Assembly: GCA_014192625.1 (NCBI GenBank)
Contig: BJHM01000026.1
Coordinates: 1-53,495, forward strand
Reading direction: 5' to 3'
Source of the DNA: Planctomycetota bacterium
GTDB lineage: Bacteria > Planctomycetota > UBA1135 > UBA2386
DNA length: 53,495 nt
Of the stretch, positions 22,833 through 32,200 are shown piece after piece. The position numbers and the translations under genes were made by a program. How positions within the stretch are numbered: position 1 is the first letter of the stretch; every line of letters begins with the position of its first letter. The notes beneath the pieces are model-generated. The model saw nothing but the letters and a program-made list of their open reading frames with translations, made no database searches and had not been told where the DNA came from.

Positions 22833-25751
22833 TTATTTGCGACCTTTGCCGCCGTCTTTTGGCTCAGTGCCGGAGTTTGGGTCCTGTGATCCTTGCATCG
22901 CCGAAAGCGCCGATTCGACGCCTGCTTTGATCTGCTGAAACATCTTGGTGACTTCGCTGTGGCGGTGGGCAAGGCGTTCGACGAGTGCCGCCTCGGCTGC
23001 TTGAATGTCATCCCCTGAGCGCAGCGACAGCAGCACTTGCAGGTCACTGGTTGCGCGTCGGGTGTCAGCTTCGAGAGTCTTCAGCAGTTCCAGCTCGGCA
23101 ATCAACGAGACGAGCTTCTGGCGCTGCTGGTTGAGCTTGTTCTTGCCCTTCTGCTGCTGGTCTTGTTGCTGGTCTTTCTTCTGCTCGTCCGTGCGTTCCT
23201 GCTCGCGCCGCTTTTGTTCGCGCTCAAGTGCGGACAGGAGATCCGTGGTGCGACGTTCAATCGCCTGTTGCAGCATTGTCGTGTAGGTCGTGGGGTCGGG
23301 ATTGCGGCCACCCAATCGACGGACAACTTCGCCTAGGTCTTCCTGGCTCGCCTTCAGCACCGCTTGCCACACGAGGTTGCCTTCTTCTGCGAGTGCGAGG
23401 ATCAAGGCCGAAAGCTTGGCGGACAATTCCTGCTCCTCTTCGCCAAACTGATTGAGCTTGCGGCGCATGGGCCTTGACAGGCCGTCCTGATCGTTGGCCT
23501 TCTGCACTAGCAGCGTGCCCAGCGTGATCGGCTTCTGCTTTTCGAGGAACGCGGTGAGTTCCTCTTTCATGCGGAACAGCAACTCTTCCTGCCGAAGGTC
23601 CTGATACCGGTCGCGCTCTTCCTCCATCTGCTTTGCAGCTTCGTCGAGTTTCTGCCGCGCGCGTTCCTGCTGTTGCTCGGTGGTTTCTTGATCCTGTTGC
23701 TGCATCGCACTCTGAGCGCGGCGGGCAGCCTCTGCAGCTGCTTGCAGCGCTTGCTCGGCGGGCTGGTTGTTCTTCTTCTTGCTCTCCTCGGCGAGTTTGA
23801 GAATATCCGCTTCGAGCTTTTTCTCCGCCTCGGCAAGTTCTTGCATCGCCTTCTGCTGTTCGGGAGGAGGCGTGCGATTTTTCTGCAGCTCTTGCTTTGC
23901 TTGCTGCAAAGCGCCGGCGGCTTCCTGCTGTTTGCTGCTGGCCTTCGACTGCTTGTTTTGTTGCAGCAGCTGCTCTGCGCTCTGCATCGACTCCATTGCC
24001 TGTTCGATTTGCTTTTGCGCGGCTTGCGCCTGCTTTGCGTTGAGCTCGCCACTCTGGGCCTGTTGCTGCATTTGCTGCGTCAGGTCCTTGGCTTTTTGCT
24101 GAAGCTCCGCTTGCCGCGACGCCGCTTTTTGCATGGCCTCTTGCTGGTCAAAAGTTGCGGCTTCGAGCGCCTTCTGCAATGTGTCGCTTGCTTCCGTCAG
24201 GTCCTGCCGTGATTCCGCGAGAACGGGCCGGGCATCGGCTGCGGTTGTCTTTGCATCGTTATCGAGTTGCTGTTCTGCCTTGCGCAGCGCTTGCTCGGCC
24301 TTTGCTAGTGAGTCTGCGGCCGCTGGTTCTTCTGCGCCGGGATTCGGCGCGTTGCGAAGCTCTTTCTCGGTGGCATCAGCCTCCGCTGCCATCTGTGCGG
24401 CTCCCTTGCCAGGGGCCGGGTTCTGCTCTTGCTCGCGACGGCGCGCTGCTTCAAAGTCGCGCTGCGCCTGCTGCAATTCGTCCTGCGCGCGCGCAGACTC
24501 GCCGGCTTTGGACGACTGGCTTGCGTTTTGTAAGTGCTGTTGGCCGCTGCGCACTTGGTCACTCGGCTTTGCGTCCGTCGATTTTGCGGTCTTCTCAGTA
24601 GCCGCATTTGCGTCGAGTTGCTGCGCCACCTTTGCTGCCTGCTCGGCAAGCTGTTCTGCGGCAGCGGTGTTTTTCGCCTGGCTCTCAAGGGTGCGCTCTG
24701 CTGCGTGCGCGGCGGCCTCTTTGGCGAGGGTGTCGAGTTGTGCGCGCTCTTCGGCGGTAGTGCTACCGGGCAGATTTTCGAGCTGCGCTTTCAACTGTTG
24801 CCACTTCGGGTCGGCTTTTTGCGCGTCGAGCGCGCCGCTCAGTTTGGGCGCCTTCTGAAGATCGGATTCAAGCCGGTCTTTTTGCTGCTGCACGGCAGCC
24901 TGGTCTTCGCCGCGCAGCGCTTCGGTCAATGCCAAGGCATCTTTTTGCAGCTGCGCGATGTTCGTTTGGTCACTCATCTGGCCCGACAACTCGCGCGTGC
25001 GCTGCACAAGTTCACCAAGATCAAATGCGCGCTCTCGATCTTGCTGCCCTTCGCCCGTGCGCAGTCGTTCTGCTTGCTGCTCCAGAGTGGACTGCTGCTT
25101 CAGCAATTGCTGCACGCGTTGCAGCGCATTTTCTAGGAATGGTCGCCGGCTGCCGGCGGCACGCGCGTTGGCGGCGGCTTCATCACGCTGTTTTGCAGCG
25201 AGCTCATCGAGCTGGTTATCGAGTTGCTGCTCTGCCTCGCTTTTGGCACTCTGCGCGGCGTTTTGGGTGAGCTGCAAAAGCTCGGCCTGGCGCTTTTCGA
25301 GTTCGCGCGCCGTGGCGGCCAGCAAAGCCGCATCGGTAATCGCTTGATCAAGGTTCTCCACCGACTTGCGCTGCAACAGGATATTGAGCAAGCGCTCAAT
25401 GTCGGTGATCACTGCCTGCTGCTTGCGAATCGCCTCGCTCAGAGCATCTGCTGTCAGGTCGTCGCGGATACTGGCGACATCCTGCAGGACGGCCGAGTTC
25501 TGCAAGTGTTCGAGGCCCTTCTGCAACAGTGCGACCTGCTCGGTCTTCTGTTCGCGCACATAACGTTGCTGCAGGCGCTCCATCAGTTCTTTCAGGCGCA
25601 CGGCCTTGCGCAGGACTTCGTCCTGTTCTGCGCGCAGTTTTAGCAGCGTCTGCGGGCGCTCTTCAGTTTGCGAATACAGCGGCGCTGCAGCCACTGCGTA
25701 GAACAGTGCGAACAGTGCGAACAGGGTGATGTTGCGGGCAGTGAAGTTCAT
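22833..25751 (-). CDS. Very long secreted coiled-coil protein
   Basis: The 972-residue protein has a signal peptide (about 1-28, ending PLYSQ). Almost all of the rest is Ala/Gln/Glu/Lys-rich helix with heptad-like spacing and many AEQAL/QQAK-type runs, so it should form an extended rod or bundle outside the inner membrane. A less repetitive segment at about 740-870 may be globular (RKLNQFGEEEQELSAKLSAL). No enzyme motif is seen. The start overlaps the stop of the 774-residue membrane protein by 4 bp (ATGA), so stoichiometric production is likely. Low complexity makes homology calls unreliable. Confidence 0.85.
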   Translation of the reverse strand: MNFTARNITLFALFALFYAVAAAPLYSQTEERPQTLLKLRAEQDEVLRKAVRLKELMERLQQRYVREQKTEQVALLQKGLEHLQNSAVLQDVASIRDDLTADALSEAIRKQQAVITDIERLLNILLQRKSVENLDQAITDAALLAATARELEKRQAELLQLTQNAAQSAKSEAEQQLDNQLDELAAKQRDEAAANARAAGSRRPFLENALQRVQQLLKQQSTLEQQAERLRTGEGQQDRERAFDLGELVQRTRELSGQMSDQTNIAQLQKDALALTEALRGEDQAAVQQQKDRLESDLQKAPKLSGALDAQKADPKWQQLKAQLENLPGSTTAEERAQLDTLAKEAAAHAAERTLESQAKNTAAAEQLAEQAAKVAQQLDANAATEKTAKSTDAKPSDQVRSGQQHLQNASQSSKAGESARAQDELQQAQRDFEAARRREQEQNPAPGKGAAQMAAEADATEKELRNAPNPGAEEPAAADSLAKAEQALRKAEQQLDNDAKTTAADARPVLAESRQDLTEASDTLQKALEAATFDQQEAMQKAASRQAELQQKAKDLTQQMQQQAQSGELNAKQAQAAQKQIEQAMESMQSAEQLLQQNKQSKASSKQQEAAGALQQAKQELQKNRTPPPEQQKAMQELAEAEKKLEADILKLAEESKKKNNQPAEQALQAAAEAARRAQSAMQQQDQETTEQQQERARQKLDEAAKQMEEERDRYQDLRQEELLFRMKEELTAFLEKQKPITLGTLLVQKANDQDGLSRPMRRKLNQFGEEEQELSAKLSALILALAEEGNLVWQAVLKASQEDLGEVVRRLGGRNPDPTTYTTMLQQAIERRTTDLLSALEREQKRREQERTDEQKKDQQQDQQQKGKNKLNQQRQKLVSLIAELELLKTLEADTRRATSDLQVLLSLRSGDDIQAAEAALVERLAHRHSEVTKMFQQIKAGVESALSAMQGSQDPNSGTEPKDGGKGRK

Positions 25752-28072
25752 TTCCGACCTCGGATTCCTTCGGTGCGGTTTTGCAGGTCGCGTTGCTTCT
25801 CACGCAGGGCGCGAGCCTCCTGCACAAGATCCTGATAGTCGTTCCATTCGTCCAGCCTGCCGAGCAAGTCTTGTAGAAGTGCAATGATTTTGGCCTGCAG
25901 GCCGGCGGTCTCGGTCAGTGCCTGCACGAGCTCTACGGTCGAGCGTGCAACCTGGGCACGTGCCAGGGTGCGAACTGCGGCGGGTGCCAGTTCGGTCTCT
26001 AGTTGGTCACAGAGCGCGATCATCGCAAGGATCGGATCCAAGATGGTCGGCATTGCGCCGAGCGTGCCCTTCTGGCGGCGTTGCAGGATCTCGCGATAGA
26101 AGCCCGGCTGGTAGGTGATCGGATCCTCGTGGGTGCGGTGATAGGTCACGTAGGCCTGCACGACTTCGGCCGCTGCGGGGCTCGCGTCGAGTCGATTCCA
26201 CAGGTGCATGTCGAAGGCGCGCATCGTGCCGCGATGCAGGCGGTCGGCGGTGGACTGGATGCGCCCCTGCCCCACTTCGCTGGCAGTGATTTCCAGGTTC
26301 GACTGCTCGCCAAGTTCGGGCTGGTCCGCGAGCAGGTCACTGAGTTTTTTGCTGCGGTCGGTTTGCAGGTCGATGGACTGTTCCACTTCTTCGCGCAGCG
26401 AACGGAAGTTGCGCCCGATCGCGCCAAACAACTGCGCGGCATCGACGATTTGCGCCTGGCGCCGGGGCAGTTCCGTGCTGTTTGGCTTTGGTTCTTTGTT
26501 GTCGGTGAGTTGGATCAGTAGCGATACGCCATCGGCGGCGCGTTGCTCCAAAAGTAGTTGTTTCAGATCGAGCAGCTCGACAAAGGTGATCGACTTCTGC
26601 AATGCGCCACTGCTGGTCGGCGTCGCCAGTGCAATGGTTTGTTGGCGGTCTTTGCCGGCGCTGATTGTGAGCGTCCCGTTGGCAAGGCCAAAGTCATCGT
26701 GCGCCTCGCCGCGCATGCACAGCAAAGCGTCTGGCAGCAGCAGCGTGCCGGATTCATCGTCGGGCAGCAGCCAACGGCCGACCGGCGGGTAGTCCTGCAG
26801 GGCGGTCACCGGATAGGTGCCGGGGTTTGGATTGCGCAGGCCGTTCTTGCCAGCAAGTTCGATCTGGTAGCGGTCGGCCTTCTCGATCAGGAAGTTGCCG
26901 ATGAAGGCTTTGATGGAACCGCTGTCATCGGTGAACGTGCTCGCTTCGAGTGGTAAGCGCTTGCCACTTTCTAAGAACACCATACTGGCGGTTTCCACCT
27001 CGTCCGTTGCTATCACCGACAGAGAAACTTCCGTGCCGACCAGTGCCTCGATCGCACCGCCACTCTGCACCAGGGTCTCTTGCTGGGTGTAGGCGGGTGG
27101 TTTGAGTTGTGCCTTGATCGTTGCTACCTGCGGCGGGTGCACGATGCTGACGGTGACCAGGAGATCGCCGGTTTCGTCGTCGCCGCCACGAGCATGAAAC
27201 GTGAACCCGGTCGACAGGCGGCGAAACACATGGCGAAAGCGGCTTGCTGGCCGCGACTGCATGGCGATGACGCGTTGGTCATTGCCAGCGGCGACATCGA
27301 GAAACACTTCGGTTGGCACAATGCCTTTCGCCAGCACCGACACGTGCAGATCCGCACCTGCGGCGATCGTGAGTTCCGTGTTGCCGTTGTGGTCCGCGCG
27401 CTGCAGTTCTGGTCCCGCAGGCGGCAATTCAATGAGGAGCATGGTGTCGCGCGGATAGGCAAGCTCATAGCCGATATGGCGCTGCACGAAGATCCACGCT
27501 ACCGCCGGTGCGGCGATACTGCCGGCAAAGATCGTGAGCAGCAGAACCAAGGCCAGTGCCCAAGCACGAACGGTGCGAGTTGGGTCGAGCAAGCGCTCGA
27601 GCGGCAGGGCGCGCGCGGCGGCCACCGTCTCCTTCAGCAGTTGCTCGATCATCGCCGGCGATTGGTTGCGCAGGAGCGCGCCGTCGTTTGCCTCGATCGT
27701 TGCTTTCAGTTGGATCGTCGATACCAATCGCTGATGCAGTTCTGGGAATGCGCGTTCGACCAGCACAGCGACATCGACCGGTGCGAAGCGACGCGACAGT
27801 GGCAAGCGGAGAAACCGAACCACGCCGTAGACCAGCAGCGCGGTGACGGTCGCCGTGTGAAATACGCGGATTGGCAGCGGCAGGCGCAGCAGGTGGTCAA
27901 GGCCGAATGCGAAAAGCAGGAAGCCCGCAGGCATCAGCAGCGTGATGCCAAGTCCGTGCACGAAAAACCGGCGGCGCACGCGGGACAGCTGGTCGCCGAG
28001 CAGCCGGTCGATTTCGATGCCGAGCGCGCGTCGCTGCTCATTGGACATGGGAATGTTGATTTGGTCTGCCAC
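25748..28072 (-). CDS. Large membrane protein, DUF4175-like organisation
   Basis: The 774-residue product has three membrane helices in its first quarter (about 40-62, 70-90 and 168-190), then a large extracytoplasmic part. The middle is beta-rich with Ig-like repeats (about 200-480; for example IKAQLKPPAYTQQETLVQSG), and the last 250 residues are helical. This plan resembles the DUF4175-type proteins found in MoxR operons; I assign it from layout and context only. It starts 3 bases after the stop of the gene at 28076 and overlaps the coiled-coil gene by 4 bp. A scaffold role linking the membrane to the coiled coil is an inference. Confidence 0.78.
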   Translation of the reverse strand: MADQINIPMSNEQRRALGIEIDRLLGDQLSRVRRRFFVHGLGITLLMPAGFLLFAFGLDHLLRLPLPIRVFHTATVTALLVYGVVRFLRLPLSRRFAPVDVAVLVERAFPELHQRLVSTIQLKATIEANDGALLRNQSPAMIEQLLKETVAAARALPLERLLDPTRTVRAWALALVLLLTIFAGSIAAPAVAWIFVQRHIGYELAYPRDTMLLIELPPAGPELQRADHNGNTELTIAAGADLHVSVLAKGIVPTEVFLDVAAGNDQRVIAMQSRPASRFRHVFRRLSTGFTFHARGGDDETGDLLVTVSIVHPPQVATIKAQLKPPAYTQQETLVQSGGAIEALVGTEVSLSVIATDEVETASMVFLESGKRLPLEASTFTDDSGSIKAFIGNFLIEKADRYQIELAGKNGLRNPNPGTYPVTALQDYPPVGRWLLPDDESGTLLLPDALLCMRGEAHDDFGLANGTLTISAGKDRQQTIALATPTSSGALQKSITFVELLDLKQLLLEQRAADGVSLLIQLTDNKEPKPNSTELPRRQAQIVDAAQLFGAIGRNFRSLREEVEQSIDLQTDRSKKLSDLLADQPELGEQSNLEITASEVGQGRIQSTADRLHRGTMRAFDMHLWNRLDASPAAAEVVQAYVTYHRTHEDPITYQPGFYREILQRRQKGTLGAMPTILDPILAMIALCDQLETELAPAAVRTLARAQVARSTVELVQALTETAGLQAKIIALLQDLLGRLDEWNDYQDLVQEARALREKQRDLQNRTEGIRGRK

Positions 28073-28075
28073 GGG

Positions 28076-29224
28076 TCAGCGCTGAAAAATGGGCAGGTAT
28101 TGAAGTGGGATTTGCAGGATCAGAGTCGCCACGGCGGTGCCAAACGAAGAACCAGGCCCCGGGCTGTTGCGCCAGCTGCCGTCGCTCTCCTGCATATGCA
28201 GCAGGCGGGTTTTCATCTCGGTGTAGTAACGGCGCCACTGGTTGCCGCCAGTGATGTAGTAGGCCTGCACCGCGTAGTAGTGGCCGTAGAAGAAAAAGTA
28301 ATGCGCCCCTTCGGCACCTTCGCTGGTGTTGTTGTTGAAGGTGATCAACTCGCGGTCGAGGTAATCGAGCGCATCGTGGATGATCGGGTTGTCGTATTCG
28401 CCAGCAGCGTAGAGCGTCGTCACGCCAGCGGCGGTCAACGGAAAGTCTGCGCGCGTCTGTGGCTTTAGTTGATAGCGAAACGAGCCGCCTTCATCGGAGT
28501 AGCCGCGATTGCCAAATGACCGGAAGCCCGTCCGTTCATTGCTGCGCACGGCGCTGCGGTAGACGTAGTTTTGGGCGTTGCGAACCGATTGCACGGGCAC
28601 GTGGATGCCGACGTTGCGCGCCGAGCGCAGCGCGAGCACCTGGCAGACCGTGATCGACATGTCCGACTCGCGCGCAAATGGCCGGTAACGCCAACCGCCT
28701 TCGGCGTTCTGCGAGTCGACGATCAGGTTGACGGAGCGCTGTAACACGTCGCGCACATCCGGTCGGTTGGCCATGCCGTAGATTTCGGCGAGCAGCAGCG
28801 TCGCAAACGCGTGGCTATACATGCGCGTGCCGTGCTGCGTGATCTGACCGTCATCCTGACTGCAACTCATCACGTATTGCAGGCCCCTGGCAATCACTTC
28901 GCCATACTTGCCGCGGTCGGGTAGGTGGCCGCCTGCGAGAAAACTGATCAGCGCGAGCGCTGTGACGCCGACGTGCGGCAGCGGGTTGTCTTCAGTCGTC
29001 TCGTAATCACTGTTGAGCTTGTAGCCAACCAATTGCGCCCAGTGCCCTTGCTTGTCTTGCGTGCTCGCGAGGTAGGCGAGGCCGCGGTCGACGGCGGCGC
29101 GCACTTGATCGTCGACCAGGTTGTCGCTGTTGGCCGAACGGCGTTGCGGCTCCTGCGCAGGCAAGCAGGTGTGCAGGCTGGTTGTGCAGAACACCAGTAG
29201 CGGCAGTAAGTGAAGCTTACTCAT
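28076..29224 (-). CDS. Secreted prenyltransferase/squalene-cyclase-fold protein
   Basis: The 382-residue protein has a signal peptide (about 1-23, LHTCLPAQ) and alpha-alpha toroid repeats. Three QW-like motifs are visible: QDKQGHW, QNAEGGWRY and QESDGSWRN. I do not see the DxDD or DxxD acid motif of squalene or terpene cyclases, so it is probably a non-catalytic binding toroid or an enzyme of another kind. Proteins of this fold are common in planctomycetes. Its ATG overlaps the stop of the propeller gene by 4 bp (ATGA). Confidence 0.82.
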   Translation of the reverse strand: MSKLHLLPLLVFCTTSLHTCLPAQEPQRRSANSDNLVDDQVRAAVDRGLAYLASTQDKQGHWAQLVGYKLNSDYETTEDNPLPHVGVTALALISFLAGGHLPDRGKYGEVIARGLQYVMSCSQDDGQITQHGTRMYSHAFATLLLAEIYGMANRPDVRDVLQRSVNLIVDSQNAEGGWRYRPFARESDMSITVCQVLALRSARNVGIHVPVQSVRNAQNYVYRSAVRSNERTGFRSFGNRGYSDEGGSFRYQLKPQTRADFPLTAAGVTTLYAAGEYDNPIIHDALDYLDRELITFNNNTSEGAEGAHYFFFYGHYYAVQAYYITGGNQWRRYYTEMKTRLLHMQESDGSWRNSPGPGSSFGTAVATLILQIPLQYLPIFQR

Positions 29225-32200
29225 CGAGTGTTTTTGGTTTTGCCAAGCAGGATCAATCCCTCTTGGCTAGCAATCGCAGTGTAGGCGCCGGCTTGTCCCA
29301 TCCCAGAGACGGGGCCCCGCAAGCGCAAGAACTTGTTGCCGCTGAGCAGCGCGCCACGGCGGGTGCTCAGTTGCAGGCCGAACACGCGAATGTTGCCGCC
29401 GCGGTCAGGCCGGTGTGCGAACACCACAAGGTCGTTGCCGAGCAGCGGTGCTTGGACCATGTCGTCATCTTCTGCGCCGAACGGTTCGACGAAGGTCGGG
29501 ATGTTGTCGTCGAGGCCGATGCAGACGATGCGTCGATCGGTGGTTGTGGGATCCGAATCCTCGCCCAACAAAGCGGCAGGCATTGGCACATCGTATTTTG
29601 CCCGTTGCCAGTTGCGCACCAAGAACCCATCGCCGAGTTCGACCGTGCGCAGCACTTCGCCGTTGTCCGCGCGCAGAATGTGGACGCGGTTTGCTTCGCG
29701 GTTGCTCTTGTTCTGGTTGTGGGCAAATAGCGGGAGCCCTTCTGCGAGCACGATTTGTTCGCCGCGTTTTGCCAGCATCAGGCGGCCGGTGCCGCTGCCG
29801 GTCCAGTGCCACGCGATCTGACCGTCCATCTTGACGGCGATCGCGCTGGGCTTGCCTTGGCTCATCGGTGGCTCTGATTTCAGGTAGATGTGCTCGTCGT
29901 CGGCGGCAAGTTCCTGCGGATAGAGCAGTGCCTGTAGCAGCACTTCGATGCGCATCGACAACTGCTGCAACACCAAGTAGCCAATCGGCACAGTGACGCG
30001 GGTCTGGCCGGTGAGCGGGTCGATGCGTTCGATTGCGGCACCGTCGATGTCACCCTTGCGAAGCCACAGGAGATCATTCGCGGTGCCCTTTGGCGCAGCT
30101 GGGCCAAGGCTCGCTGGCAGCACGCGGGAAAATAACTGCCGCCCCGAAGTTGGCTCGATGCCAAGCAGCAGCGGGTCCTCGCCATCTGTCTGCTGGGCTT
30201 GCCGGGTAAGCAGCAGCACCCCATGGATCACGCCAAAACATTCGTAGAAGCCGTTCTGCGGCAGTTGCCAAAAAAGTTCGCCGGTGCGGTAGTTCAGTGC
30301 CTGCACAGATTGTGCGTCAAACACGATCAGCGCGTTGCCGCACAGCCAGAGATGATCGGGTAACTGTTCGAGCTCATGGATGAACAGGGTCGCATGCTTT
30401 TGCTCTACCAGGTCGATGGCGCGCAGCTGAATCTTGTCGCTCGCAGTCGCCATGTAGAGCGGCGCATCTGGCAGGGCCGCAAAGCCTGCGACCATGGTCA
30501 AAGGCAGCAACCTTGGGACCGTGCGTGGGGTTGGATTGGCAATTGTCGCCAGCACGCTTTCGGGCGCTGACACAGAGACTGCCGGTGGCGCAGTATCGAG
30601 GAGCGCCGGCAGCACGATGGCGATTGCTTCGCCGTAGGACTTGCCTTGATCCGCTGGCCAGTCCGAAGGCTCAGTGGCAAAGTTGCTCTGCAATCGCTGT
30701 GCTAGGGCGCGCGCAAGGCCCGAGTTGCCGCGCAGTCGCGCCGCTTCGATTACCCGCCGCAGCAGGCCCGCAGTCACGCTGTTAGTGCGCTCGGCAGCGG
30801 CGAGCACTTCGCAAGCATTCGCGAGATCACCCTCGCTTACCGAGATGTCGAGCAGTCGGGCGCGCGCGGTTTTGCCAGCCTCGCTGTGGGGGAAGCGATC
30901 GCCGAGCGACTGCAGGCGCACGCGGTCTTCACCGGCAGCGGTGAGCGCTGCATTGGCGCGGGCTTCGACCAGGGTGTAGATCGCCTTGCCGTGCTGCTGG
31001 AGCAAGAGCGCGATCTTGGTCTGCGCGAGGTCGCGCACCGAGCGTTGCTGGATCACGACCGCCGGGTGTTCTTCAAGCAGCGATTGCCACAGTAAGAGCT
31101 TGCTACCCGGCTGCGTCTCAAGCTCCGCCAGCCGCCATTGCACGTAGGCGATGACTGGCAGGGTGCCGCCGGCATCGCGGAACTCGCCACGGCGGTCGCC
31201 CGCGCGGGCGGTGAGCACTTGCAGTTCGCGCATCAATGCTGCGCGGTCTTCGTCAAAGGACAAAAGCACCTCTGCCTGGGCTTTGATGAAGGCGGCTAAG
31301 TCGGGGGCCAACTCGCGCGCGGCGAGCAGTTGCTCTTGCAGGTCTTTGCCGCTGGCCTTGCTGGCGAGGAGCATGGCGCTGTCAAACAGGGCGCGTTGAA
31401 AGATCGAGCGCGGCGGCTGATCCTTTGGCAAACCGTTCTTTTTGCAGGCTTCGAGACCCTGGCGGTAGAGCTTGGCTAAGGATTCCTGTGCCAATGCCGG
31501 ATCGCTTGCAAAGGCAGTGCGCAGCGTGCAGACCTGCAGGATGGCAAGCGGGTCATCCGGGTTTTGTTCGGCGCGCAAAGTGGCGCGATCCGTAAGTGCG
31601 GCAGCATCGAACGCGGCTTCCAGCAGTTTGTAGTTCAAAGACAACGCAATGCCGTCGAGCAGCAGCAGGTTGCCGATGCCGCGAAAACGGAGTTCCACCG
31701 CGCTCGGCGCCGCTATGCCCAAACGATCAAAGACCCTGACCTGCCCGGCTGCCGGGTAGTAGATGAAGCGCTTGCTCACAGCAGGCCTTGGGCAGTCACC
31801 AGTCTCGTCGCCTTGCAGTTGATCTTTGCCTAGCAAAAGCCGCAGTTCGAGTTTGTTGGCCCACGCGCGCGCCGCCACGACACCTGCGCCAGCGAACAGG
31901 AACTCGCCGTCGATTGCGCCGAACAACCAGCGCACATAGTTGGCACCGTTGGCGCGTGCTTCGTGCGGCAGTTGCCATTTGCGCTCGCCGGTCTCGATGT
32001 CGATGGCGATCGCGGACTCGGAATCCAGCGGCGTGAAGCAGGCCACGCCATCACAGATCACCGGTGCGTTGTTCTGGAAGAACACCGGGCGCTCGGCCTG
32101 TTCGTGCAAGCGGGTCTCTGGCATCCGCAAAACGTCGTAGCCAGTGACCCAGCGCAGTCGTCCGCTGGCTTGTTCGATGGCGAAGTTGACCCCGAGATTG

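Noticed and set aside
22291-22938. Leu-rich plus-strand ORF resembling a membrane protein
   Set aside because: Leu runs come from antisense reading of Gln codons in the Gln-rich gene.
27080-28468. 462-codon plus-strand ORF
   Set aside because: It runs antisense across two well-supported minus-strand genes and has no recognisable sequence.
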